From contig DRKO01000478.1 of the NCBI GenBank assembly GCA_011051745.1, forward strand, positions 1 to 6,967: DNA of 6,967 bases, read 5' to 3'. Positions within the stretch are counted from its first letter, which is position 1. Every line of letters begins with the position of its first letter. The DNA is from Chloroflexota bacterium (GTDB lineage Bacteria > Chloroflexota > Anaerolineae > Aggregatilineales > UBA3940). The notes beneath the pieces were generated by a model, which saw only the letters and a program-made list of their open reading frames with translations, did not search any database and had not been told where the DNA came from. The position numbers were made by a program, and so were the translations under genes. Below are positions 1 to 6,967 of this stretch, piece by piece.

Positions 1-232
1 CCCAGCTCTGAACAGAGACCACGCCCCAGTTTTGCATAACGCTGTGATTTAGCGCCCCTCGCTGTACATCCGGTGGCGCCAGGAACAATATATATGGCCT
101 GTCGAGCATTTCGGCTGGCAGCGTATGGGCCTGAACTGCTTTCTCCTGTGTGATGGTAGTTGCCACATATCCAGCGAGGAGAGCCAGAGGAACTGCAACA
201 ATTGAAACGAGTACCCCGGTTCTCTTCAGCAT
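1..232 (-). CDS. N-terminal part of an exported or membrane-anchored protein, unknown family (runs off left edge)
   Basis: An ATG at 232 opens a frame with no stop through 77 codons to the window edge, so only the N-terminus is present. It is preceded by a strong purine-rich ribosome site (GGGAGGGGAAAGGG directly before the ATG) and, further up, by a TATAAT box. Residues 3-4 are Lys-Arg, followed by an uncharged stretch at about residues 5-24 (VLVSIVAVPLALLAG core), then polar sequence. This is the shape of a signal peptide or signal anchor; no clear cleavage site or lipobox Cys is seen. The visible mature part (for example residues 46-55, RPYILFLAPP) does not match a family I know. By hand count 42 of 77 codons end in G or C, against 41 of the first 50 in the neighbouring ahcY, so the gene may be of different origin or weakly expressed. 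The gene is well supported; its function is unknown. Confidence 0.72.
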   Translation of the reverse strand, partial: MLKRTGVLVSIVAVPLALLAGYVATTITQEKAVQAHTLPAEMLDRPYILFLAPPDVQRGALNHSVMQNWGVVSVQSW

Positions 233-275
233 CCCTTTCCCCTCCCGAGAATACGTCCTTTCGGTCTAACTATTA

Positions 276-281
276 ATTATA
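276..281 (-). promoter_or_regulatory. Candidate -10 box for the exported-protein gene
   Basis: Read on the minus strand, 281 to 276 is TATAAT, a perfect sigma70-type -10 hexamer in an AT-rich stretch. It would give a leader of roughly 35 bases before the ATG at 232. No good -35 is seen; the best nearby hexamers match TTGACA at only three positions. The box lies downstream of the ahcY terminator, which fits a separate transcription unit. Confidence 0.45.
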
Positions 282-389
282 CGGATAGCAGGGACGATAA
301 CATGACGAATCCTATGTGAATTCTTATATTTTTTGGTTCTCCTAGTTGCTCTGATCCAAGCGGTGATCCGGGGAAGGTAGTAGAGGGAT

Positions 390-421
390 ATAGAAACGGG
401 GCGGCGCACCTACCGCCCCGT
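390..421 (-). terminator. Rho-independent terminator after ahcY
   Basis: Nineteen bases after the ahcY stop codon, a perfect 9-bp stem (ACGGGGCGG at 421-413 pairing with CCGCCCCGT at 404-396, minus-strand reading) encloses an 8-base loop. A short T-rich tract (TTTCTATAT) follows at about 396-388. The GC-rich stem, position and polarity are those of an intrinsic terminator ending the ahcY transcript. The tail is only moderately T-rich. Confidence 0.8.
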
Positions 422-440
422 CCTCATATCAGCAGAGGAA

Positions 441-1706
<1,266 letters not shown>

Positions 1707-1755
1707 ATCAACTCCTGGTTGCTGGTTTGCATTCAGAGTAGCAAAGGGTACAAGG

Positions 1756-1790
1756 TGGGCCGATTATACCGCGTGCGCGGAGGGTGTCTA
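1756..1790 (-). promoter_or_regulatory. Sigma70-type promoter of ahcY with a dyad in the spacer
   Basis: On the minus strand TAGACA (1790-1785, five of six matches to TTGACA) is followed after 16 bp by a perfect TATAAT (1768-1763). Transcription would begin near 1756 and leave a leader of about 50 bases before the ATG at 1706. The spacer holds the dyad CCGCG-CA-CGCGG at 1780-1769, directly next to the -10 box and a possible operator. The leader itself shows no convincing stem-loop. Assignment rests on sequence match only. Confidence 0.6.
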
Positions 1791-1812
1791 GCGCGGGGCG
1801 AGGGGGAGGCCT

Positions 1813-2649
1813 TCAGCCGGAGCGACGGCGGGCAGGGACTTCGATAAAGCTGCCAACTACTTCGTAGCCCAGCTTCTGATAGATATGGATGGCGGGTTTG
1901 TTGCTCTGCCACACGTTGAGGACAACGCGCTCTATGCCATCCCCAAGCAGAGAGGCGGTCACAATGCTACTGACCCGGCTTCCCAGCCCTCTGTTGCGCT
2001 GGCGGGGGTGGACGACCACATTACCGAGTGCCGCGATGCCTGCCTGCCGGGCGACGAAATGCGTTCCGGCGGCGGCGATCAGAGGGGCGTCCGGCGATCC
2101 TCCGGCGTAGATACCGTAGTAGTATCCATCGCGCATCATGGAAGGGTCAAAGGCTACATCGTGCCAGTCTCGCCCGTCGGCAAGGGCGGCCTCACGGAGG
2201 AGGCGGCGGATGTCCCCGGCGCGGGTTTCATCCAGGCGGGCGGGGGGAGGGAGACTTCCGTCGAGGGCTTCGACCGGCTGGAAGCTGCGGGCTGTCACCC
2301 GCATACGGTACATGGGGTGGACGTTCCCCAGACGATAGAAGCGGGCCAGGGTCGGCTCAAGCTCCGGCCTGGCGAGGCAGAGCACCTCGTCCGGTCCTAC
2401 GCCATGAGCCAGCAATGCACGAAGGGCCGGGCGGCTCCCCATCAGGAAGAGGACGGCGGGAGTGAGGCCGCTATATACCAGCGCCAGCCCCTCGATGCGA
2501 TCTCCCTGTGAGGCGATAAACCAGCGGGCAGAATCCGAGAGAGGAGGCTCCAGATCGCCCAGCGCGTAGGCGGCATAGTCGGGGTCGCGCATCAGATACG
2601 CGCGTATCTGCGTCAGGTCGCGGGTTTCCGAAATGCGGTATGCGTGCAC
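1813..2649 (-). CDS. GNAT-family N-acetyltransferase with an extra N-terminal domain
   Basis: Predicted soluble acetyl-CoA-dependent transferase of 278 residues; the substrate cannot be read from the sequence. The GNAT fold occupies about residues 136-272. Strand beta4 is GNVVVHP (209-215), followed by the acetyl-CoA pyrophosphate loop QRNRGLG (217-223, the Q/R-x-x-G-x-G/A signature), and the C-terminal motif LNVWQSNKPAIHIYQKLGY covers 244-262. The first ~120 residues look like a degenerate second GNAT-like half (DPDYAAYALGDLEPP near 22-36), an arrangement known from FR47-like proteins. The start is GTG at 2649. The frame is closed upstream by the stop codon of the preceding gene and no other start lies between, so GTG is the longest option. 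No Shine-Dalgarno sequence is visible in the 24-bp gap, which suggests translation coupled to the kinase gene. An ATG at codon 20 is a less likely start because it would cut a conserved-looking region. The gene sits between a probable adenosine kinase gene and ahcY, but a link to methyl metabolism is only positional. Confidence 0.85.
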   Translation of the reverse strand: MHAYRISETRDLTQIRAYLMRDPDYAAYALGDLEPPLSDSARWFIASQGDRIEGLALVYSGLTPAVLFLMGSRPALRALLAHGVGPDEVLCLARPELEPTLARFYRLGNVHPMYRMRVTARSFQPVEALDGSLPPPARLDETRAGDIRRLLREAALADGRDWHDVAFDPSMMRDGYYYGIYAGGSPDAPLIAAAGTHFVARQAGIAALGNVVVHPRQRNRGLGSRVSSIVTASLLGDGIERVVLNVWQSNKPAIHIYQKLGYEVVGSFIEVPARRRSG

Positions 2650-2673
2650 GGGTAACTGTTCGAGACGAGGGGC

Positions 2674-3636
2674 TCAGTCGGAGAGCATCTCGTCGAGCAG
2701 GCCGCCGTCGTCGAAGTGCTGGCGGAAGCGTTCGACGAACTCGCGGCGGGTGTAGTAGTGGTTCTGCGTCCCTATCTGCTCCAGCACGTAGGTGGCCGCC
2801 AGCGCCCCCACGCGCCCGCTGATCTCCCAGGGCCAGCCAGCCGCCAGCCCTTTCAGCAGGCCGCCCCGGAAGGCGTCGCCGACGCCGGTCGGGTCTTTGA
2901 TCTCACGGGGGGGCACAATGGGGATGTGAATCACCCACCCCTCTGTATAGATGTCGGTTCCCTGCTCCCCCCGCGTCACGATGACGGTTCCGGCGCGTTC
3001 CAGCAGGTCTTCGTCCGAGTAGCCGGTTTTCTTCTTGAGGGCCGCATACTCGTACTCGTTGACGACGAGGATATGTGCCCCGTCCACGCCCTCCGCCAGT
3101 TCCTCGCCGCCCACCCGCGCCACCTGCTGGCTCGGATCGTAGAGGTAAGGGATGCCCAGCGCCTTGCACTCGGCGACGTAGTTACGCATCGCCACCGGAT
3201 CGTTGGGCGAGATGACGACCAGATCGGCGCGGCCTTCCAGCACGTCGCGGAGGCTCAGGTCACGCGCCCGGATCATCGCGCCAGTGTAAAACGAGGCGAT
3301 CTGATTGTTCTCCCGGTCAGTGGTGGCAAAAAAGGAAGCGGTGAATAGGTCTCGATGTATGCGGATGCCGCCTGTGTCCACGCCTGCCTGCTCAAGGAAC
3401 GCGCCATACTCGTCGAAATCCTGCCCGGCAGTCCCGACCAGCAGGGGGTGCTCCCCCAGCAGGGCGAGCGTGTACGCGATGTTCGGCCCAACCCCTCCCC
3501 GGTGTCTGCTCATGTGATCCACCAGAAAGCTCACGCTGAGGTGATCGAGGTCTTCCCGGAGCAACATCTCTCTGAAGGTGCGGGGGTAGGTCATCAGATA
3601 GTCATATGCGATTGAACCGGTTATGACGATCTTCAT
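2674..3636 (-). CDS. PfkB-family kinase, probable adenosine kinase
   Basis: Ribokinase/PfkB-family phosphotransferase of 320 residues, a normal length for the family. It opens with strand MKIVITGSIAYDYL. The substrate-side glycine motif is RGGVGPNIAYTLALLG (46-61), the mid-domain motif is VVNEYEYAAL (191-200), TRGEQGT (221-227) lies in the nucleotide-binding half, and the anion-hole/catalytic motif DPTGVGDAFRGG (248-259) carries the base Asp254. The C-terminal stretch EQIGTQNHYYTRREFVERF (286-304) resembles a tail I associate with PfkB proteins annotated as adenosine kinase in Chloroflexota and cyanobacteria; that is recall, not a search. The likely reaction is adenosine plus ATP to AMP plus ADP, removing the adenosine made by ahcY two genes downstream. 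A sugar or other nucleoside substrate remains possible. The ATG at 3636 has a GAGG about 10 bases upstream. It lies 37 bp after the glycosyltransferase gene and 24 bp before the acetyltransferase gene, probably in one operon. Confidence 0.88.
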   Translation of the reverse strand: MKIVITGSIAYDYLMTYPRTFREMLLREDLDHLSVSFLVDHMSRHRGGVGPNIAYTLALLGEHPLLVGTAGQDFDEYGAFLEQAGVDTGGIRIHRDLFTASFFATTDRENNQIASFYTGAMIRARDLSLRDVLEGRADLVVISPNDPVAMRNYVAECKALGIPYLYDPSQQVARVGGEELAEGVDGAHILVVNEYEYAALKKKTGYSDEDLLERAGTVIVTRGEQGTDIYTEGWVIHIPIVPPREIKDPTGVGDAFRGGLLKGLAAGWPWEISGRVGALAATYVLEQIGTQNHYYTRREFVERFRQHFDDGGLLDEMLSD

Positions 3637-3665
3637 GGTTCTGTGTCCTCAGGTAGCGGGGTCAT

Positions 3666-3682
3666 AAGAGATGCTATCTCTT
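3666..3682 (-). repeat. Short hairpin across the glycosyltransferase stop codon
   Basis: A perfect 7-bp inverted repeat, AAGAGAT / ATCTCTT with a 3-base loop, surrounds the TAG stop (3676-3674). It is AT-rich and not followed by a T tract, so it is not a good terminator. It may be a processing or stability element between the glycosyltransferase and kinase genes, or chance. Confidence 0.3.
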
Positions 3683-4432
3683 GCGTTCGGCGGGCGGGCT
3701 GGCTGCCAGAGCAGGGCGATTTGCCTTCCAGACGGGCGAGAGGCCCAGACGGTCACGCAGCATGATCAGAAAGGCGTGAAGCCCATCCCAGACGGTGATC
3801 TTCTTGCCCTCCTCGTAGGTGCGCGGATTGTACGTGATCGGCACTTCGACGATCTCGATCCCGGCCAGCAGTAATTTATCCGGCAGTTCGAAGTCCAGAT
3901 CGAAGCCGGAGCCAACCAGATTGAGGGCTTTCAGCACATCAGAGCGCACCATCTTAACCGCCGTCGCGGCGTCCGTCAGGTTGCCGCCGAACAGAAAATT
4001 CATGGTGGCGGTGATGAGCCGGACGCCCAGATAAGCGTGAGCGTACTCGTAGTTGGCCTGTCCGTCCAGCGTGCGGCTGCCGAAGACGGCGATCGCGCCC
4101 TTCTCCGCCTCGGCAACCAGCTTGCGGTGATCCTCCGGATCGTATTCGAGGTCGGCGTCGTGGATCACGGCGTAATCACCCGTCAGGTGTTGAATCGCCG
4201 TGCGAATGCTGCTCCCTTTGCCCATGTTGCGCGGCTGGTAGATGATATACGTGTCGGGCGCGTCAACCGTCCTGAGCAGTTCGCGCGTGCCATCCGTCGA
4301 GTGGTTATCCACGACGATGATCTCTTTCTCCCAGCCGTCAATCTCGACGGCGCGGATGCGCTCCAGAACGGTCAGGATGGTGTCGCGCTCGTTGTAGGCG
4401 CAGACGATGACGGAGAGCCTTTTCTTATTCAT
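3674..4432 (-). CDS. Family 2 glycosyltransferase, DPM1/DPG-synthase-like
   Basis: Inverting GT-A glycosyltransferase of 252 residues. The N-terminus has the nucleotide-sugar fold: LSVIVCAYNERDTI (6-19), IIVVDNHSTDGT (38-49), RNMGKGSSIRTAI (68-80) and the metal-binding DAD in HDADLEYDPEDH (91-102). The acceptor side has GSRTLDG (118-124), LTDAATAVKMVRSDVL (152-167), GSGFDLDFELPDKLL (174-188) and the tail VPITYNPRTYEEGKKITVW (197-215). This motif set is typical of dolichyl/polyprenyl-phosphate mannose or glucose synthase-like enzymes, which load a sugar onto a lipid phosphate carrier at the inner face of the membrane. No transmembrane segment is seen, so the enzyme would be soluble or peripheral. 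The donor and acceptor cannot be told. The ATG at 4432 has AGGGA 3 to 5 bases upstream. Its own candidate promoter precedes it, and the neighbouring deoxysugar gene suggests a cell-surface glycan context. Confidence 0.92.
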   Translation of the reverse strand: MNKKRLSVIVCAYNERDTILTVLERIRAVEIDGWEKEIIVVDNHSTDGTRELLRTVDAPDTYIIYQPRNMGKGSSIRTAIQHLTGDYAVIHDADLEYDPEDHRKLVAEAEKGAIAVFGSRTLDGQANYEYAHAYLGVRLITATMNFLFGGNLTDAATAVKMVRSDVLKALNLVGSGFDLDFELPDKLLLAGIEIVEVPITYNPRTYEEGKKITVWDGLHAFLIMLRDRLGLSPVWKANRPALAASPPAERKR

Positions 4433-4438
4433 GTATCC

Positions 4439-4515
4439 CTGCTGGCATGTCGCTGAGCTTGCTGGCGGGCAGAGCCGGGCGAGAGTATACCATGCCCTGC
4501 TTCAGATGCCAGCAG
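4439..4515 (-). repeat. 10-bp perfect inverted repeat spanning the leader of the glycosyltransferase gene
   Basis: CTGCTGGCAT on the plus strand at 4439-4448 is repeated inverted, without mismatch, as ATGCCAGCAG at 4506-4515; 57 bases separate the arms. The upstream arm covers the candidate -35 box of the glycosyltransferase promoter, and the downstream arm abuts the ribosome-binding site. It could be two half-sites for a regulator or a long-range RNA stem in read-through transcripts. Confidence 0.4.
4477..4512 (-). promoter_or_regulatory. Candidate promoter for the glycosyltransferase-kinase-acetyltransferase genes
   Basis: On the minus strand CTGGCA (4512-4507, four of six matches to TTGACA) is spaced 17 bp from TATACT (4489-4484, five of six matches to TATAAT). 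Transcription would start near 4477 and give a leader of about 45 bases. It sits in the 112-bp gap after the fusion gene, the only gap between 6857 and 1813 long enough for a promoter. No strong terminator separates it from the upstream gene, so read-through is also possible. Confidence 0.45.
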
Positions 4516-4544
4516 ACAGAGGGCCGTCCGGCTCCGCCTGACGC

Positions 4545-6857
4545 TTAAACCCGACTCTTTATGAAGCTGTGGAACGCCTCAAGCATGTACTCCAGTTGTG
4601 CCTGACCCAGCCCCGGATATACACCGACGAAAAACGCCCCCTGCATCACCTGATTGGCTACCGGCAGGTCACCCACGACGCGATGGGGGATGCCCCGATA
4701 CCCCGGCTGCTTGAGGATGTTCCCGGCGAACAGCAGCCGCGTCTCAATGTTCCGGCTCTCCAGATAGCGCTGAATCTCATCGCGGGTGAAGGGCGCGTCG
4801 GGGCGCACCATCAGCGGAAAGGCAAACCAGCTCGGATCGGCCTTCTTGCTCCAGACAGGGAGGACGAAGAACTCCTCCAGCGGCTTCAGGCCGTTGTAGA
4901 GCACCTGAAAGTTGCGTTTACGGGCGGCGACGAAGTCCGGCAGCTTATCCAACTGGGCCAGCCCTACCGCCGCCTGCGGATCGGTGATCTTCAGATTGTA
5001 GCCGATCTCGGTGAACAGGTAGCGGTGGTCGTAGTGGCCCTCAATGCCTTCTATCGTCCATTCAAAACGCCTGCCACATTGCCCGTTGGGAGGGTTCGTG
5101 TAGCCGCACCAGCAATCACGCCCCCAGTCGCGGATTGTGCGGGCGATCTTTGCCAGGCGCGGGCTGCTGGTGTAGACTGCGCCGCCTTCCCCCAGCGTGA
5201 TGTGATGGGCCGGATAGAAGCTGCTCGTGCCCAGATGCCCGAAGGTTCCGGTCAGCCTGCCGTCGTAGACGCTCCCCAGCGCGTCGCAGTTGTCCTCGAT
5301 GACGTAGAGGTCGTGCGCCTCTGCGAATTCCATCACAGCGTCCATCTCGACCGGATTACCCAGCGTGTGCGTGACGACAATCGCGCGGGTGCGCGGTGAA
5401 AGCGCGGCTTCGAGCCGGGAAACATCCATGTTGTAATTTCCGGGCTGGCTATCCACCAGCACGGGGACGAGGCCGTTCTGCACGATGGGGGCCAGGGTCG
5501 TCGGGAAGGCGACGGCGGTGGTGATGACCTCGTCGCCCGGCTCCAGCGGGCGGCCCGGCAACTGGCGCGAGCGCAGGGTCGCGATGGCGACCAGATTAGC
5601 CGACGAGCCGGAGTTGACCGGAATCACCTCCCGGACACCCAGAAAACGGCCAAGCTTGCGCTCGAACGCCTCAGCGTAACGCCCCGCCGTCAGCCAGAAA
5701 TCCAGCACCGCGTCGGTCATGTTGCGCATCTCCTGATCGTCGAAGACGCGCCCGGCGTACTGGACCCTCGTCCTGCCCGGCTCCCACGATTGCTGCTGGT
5801 GGGCGAGGGCGTAATATTCGCTCACCCGGTCGAGAATCTCAATGCGCAGTGAGTCAAGGTCCTCCTGCGGTGGGGCAACGGGCGAGGAGTCCGCTTCGGG
5901 GCCAACCCCGGCCTGCGGGTAGCCCGTGCGGTGGGCGGCGAGCGTTCGTTCCAGTCCGTCCTCCAGCGAGATCGTCGCCTGCCAGCCGAGCTTCTCTCTG
6001 GCCGGGCCGGTGCTGGCGATCAGCGACCACACCTCGCCGGGGCGATAGGGCAGGAGGCCGATCTGCGGCTCCACGCCCTCAAAGTGGCTGAAGATGCGTT
6101 CGACAACCTCTTTCACGCTGGTTCCCGTGCCCGTCCCGATGTCGAAGGTCTGGCCCTCGATCCCCTCCGCGAAGGCCGCCCGCAGATATGCCTCGACCAC
6201 GTCATCAACGTAAATCCAGTCACGCACCTGCTCGCCGGGGGTGGTGGGGAAGGGCTGCTTCTTCAGCCCGGCCTGAATGGCCGAGGGGATCAGCGTCCCG
6301 GCCTGCCCCGGCCCGTAGACCTGAAACAGGCGCAGCGAGACGATAGGCCAGCCCATTGTGCGGTAGTACATCCGGCAGAAGGCCCAGGCCGAGGCTTTAG
6401 ATGCGGCGTAGGGTGAGATCGGGTCGAGGTGGTAGGCTTCCGACTGATCTCCGTACTCGTAAGCCGTACCGGTGTGGATGATGCGCTGCGCGCCCGCCGT
6501 CGCGGCGGCCCGCACCACGTTGACCGTCCCGTCCAGGTTGACGCGCAGCGCCAGATTGGTTGAGAGAAACGGATCGGTGACCCCCTCCGCCGCCAGATGA
6601 AACACGATCGCAGGGCGTATTTTCTCCATCGCCGTGCTGACGGCTCCGAAGGCCCGGATGTCCACCTGATACAATTCGACGCTGCCCAGCACGTCGCGGA
6701 TGCGCGTTGTGCTGGAGGTGCGGCGCGTGAAGACCGCCACCCGCGCCCCCTCCTGAACCAGCCGCCGCACCAGATGCGAGCCGATAAATCCCGTCCCCCC
6801 CGTGACGAGAACCTTCCTGCCCCTTAAGGAGTCCATATCTGCCTGTGATCCAGTCAT
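4545..6857 (-). CDS. Bifunctional fusion: NDP-sugar 4-ketoreductase (extended SDR) + E1/RfbH-type NDP-4-keto-6-deoxyhexose 3-dehydrase
   Basis: A 770-residue cytosolic fusion of two deoxysugar enzymes. Residues ~14-310 are an extended SDR: LVTGGTGFIGSHL (17-29) with GxxGxxG, and YAASK with Tyr150 and Lys154. FTRR (43-46) after strand 2 has basic rather than acidic residues, favouring NADPH. TGTAYEYG (129-136) lacks the Asp/Glu pair of 4,6-dehydratases, so a reductase (abequose/paratose-synthase type) or epimerase fits. Residues ~311-333 are a Pro/Ala/Gly-rich linker. Residues ~334-770 are a DegT/StrS-fold E1 dehydrase: NSGSSAN (415-421), EDNCDALGS (521-529), and SFYPAHHITLGEGG (546-559), where His551 replaces the PLP lysine, the hallmark of 3-dehydrases over aminotransferases. 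Cys524, Cys582, Cys584 and Cys594 are candidate [2Fe-2S] ligands. E1 would remove O-3 using electrons from a separate reductase not seen here; the SDR would then reduce the C4 ketone. CDP is the classical carrier, but TDP (SpnQ-like) cannot be excluded. The ATG overlaps the upstream stop; Met8 (6836), after an AGG, is an alternative start. Confidence 0.9.
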   Translation of the reverse strand: MTGSQADMDSLRGRKVLVTGGTGFIGSHLVRRLVQEGARVAVFTRRTSSTTRIRDVLGSVELYQVDIRAFGAVSTAMEKIRPAIVFHLAAEGVTDPFLSTNLALRVNLDGTVNVVRAAATAGAQRIIHTGTAYEYGDQSEAYHLDPISPYAASKASAWAFCRMYYRTMGWPIVSLRLFQVYGPGQAGTLIPSAIQAGLKKQPFPTTPGEQVRDWIYVDDVVEAYLRAAFAEGIEGQTFDIGTGTGTSVKEVVERIFSHFEGVEPQIGLLPYRPGEVWSLIASTGPAREKLGWQATISLEDGLERTLAAHRTGYPQAGVGPEADSSPVAPPQEDLDSLRIEILDRVSEYYALAHQQQSWEPGRTRVQYAGRVFDDQEMRNMTDAVLDFWLTAGRYAEAFERKLGRFLGVREVIPVNSGSSANLVAIATLRSRQLPGRPLEPGDEVITTAVAFPTTLAPIVQNGLVPVLVDSQPGNYNMDVSRLEAALSPRTRAIVVTHTLGNPVEMDAVMEFAEAHDLYVIEDNCDALGSVYDGRLTGTFGHLGTSSFYPAHHITLGEGGAVYTSSPRLAKIARTIRDWGRDCWCGYTNPPNGQCGRRFEWTIEGIEGHYDHRYLFTEIGYNLKITDPQAAVGLAQLDKLPDFVAARKRNFQVLYNGLKPLEEFFVLPVWSKKADPSWFAFPLMVRPDAPFTRDEIQRYLESRNIETRLLFAGNILKQPGYRGIPHRVVGDLPVANQVMQGAFFVGVYPGLGQAQLEYMLEAFHSFIKSRV

Positions 6858-6967
6858 TCGTATTCCAGCGATACTTCAACGTTCGGCCCGACCTGCTGAA
6901 GCTGCCTCATGAGGGCCACGATGAGGCGGGCGATCTCTTCTGGATGCATTTCCGCCGGTATGAGCAG
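6854..6967 (-). CDS. C-terminal end of an unidentified gene, overlapping the fusion gene by ATGA
   Basis: An open frame enters at the right edge and gives 37 residues ending ...NVEVSLEYE before TGA (6856-6854). That TGA shares bases with the ATG of the next gene (ATGA), the usual mark of translational coupling. The visible part has one amphipathic helix (HPEEIARLIVALMRQLQQV, residues 8-26) and a short beta-like tail. Too little is left to name a family. The tight overlap makes it a likely partner of the deoxysugar fusion. That the frame is coding is inferred from the overlap, the helix pattern and G/C-rich third positions. Confidence 0.65.
   Translation of the reverse strand: MLIPAEMHPEEIARLIVALMRQLQQVGPNVEVSLEYE

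Noticed and set aside
1707..1762. SAH or SAM riboswitch in the ahcY leader
   Set aside because: The predicted leader is only about 50 bases. It has no evident paired helices or known SAH-riboswitch core sequence.
1885..2511. Long plus-strand open frames opposite the acetyltransferase, kinase, glycosyltransferase and fusion genes
   Set aside because: They are mirror frames caused by high GC. Their proteins are low in complexity and match no family, while the minus-strand frames show complete enzyme motifs.
4519..4537. Terminator after the fusion gene
   Set aside because: The minus strand has GAGCCG-GA-CGGC-CTC, a short stem with a bulge, but no T tract follows, so efficient termination is not supported.
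5190..5225. Dead aminotransferase because the PLP lysine is missing
   Set aside because: His at the lysine position together with four spaced cysteines is the defining pattern of E1-type 3-dehydrases, so the change signals a different reaction rather than decay.
5920..6857. N-terminal half as the 4,6-dehydratase of the pathway
   Set aside because: The Asp-Glu or Asp-Lys catalytic pair expected beside the Thr in 4,6-dehydratases is absent (TGTAYEYG), which favours a reductase or epimerase.
6397..6879. 160-codon minus-strand frame overlapping the start of the fusion gene
   Set aside because: It is the same DNA in another frame. Its Gly/Arg/Ser-rich translation lacks domain features, whereas the overlapping frame gives a standard SDR N-terminus.

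Overview
The window is bacterial chromosome with a high-GC, strongly G/C-ending codon bias. Every gene I can support lies on the minus strand, so it reads from right to left. The short-type S-adenosylhomocysteinase and the kinase and acetyltransferase beside it suggest a Gram-positive-like or deep-branching lineage. My best guess is Chloroflexota; this is inference from protein style, not from a marker gene.

Right end (6967 down to 4545): the last 37 codons of an unidentified gene overlap, by ATGA, a large 770-codon gene. That gene is a two-enzyme fusion. An NADPH-type extended SDR sugar ketoreductase is joined by a Pro/Ala-rich linker to a PLP-dependent, iron-sulfur 3-dehydrase of the E1/RfbH family, recognised by His in place of the PLP lysine and by a four-cysteine pattern. 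Together the halves would perform the last two steps to a 3,6-dideoxyhexose nucleotide (abequose/paratose type, or a TDP analogue). No partner reductase (E3), cytidylyltransferase or 4,6-dehydratase is visible here.

Middle (4544 to 1813): a 112-bp gap with a candidate promoter and a 10-bp inverted repeat leads into three closely spaced genes. These encode a DPM1-like family 2 glycosyltransferase, a PfkB-family kinase (probable adenosine kinase) and a two-part GNAT acetyltransferase that starts at GTG. Gaps of 37 and 24 bp suggest one transcript.

Left (1812 to 1): S-adenosylhomocysteine hydrolase (ahcY) has its own well-formed sigma70-type promoter, with a GC-rich dyad in the spacer, and a good intrinsic terminator. 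The hydrolase and the probable adenosine kinase make a SAH-clearing pair: SAH to homocysteine plus adenosine, then adenosine to AMP. Beyond the terminator, a separate promoter region leads into the start of a small exported or membrane-anchored protein of unknown family. It runs off the left edge and has clearly different codon use.

The most notable content is the reductase-dehydrase fusion with its enlarged cysteine spacing. Next are the Gly-to-Ser change in the NAD fingerprint of ahcY and the dyads at the two promoters. I see no RNA genes, mobile elements, CRISPR or phage genes.
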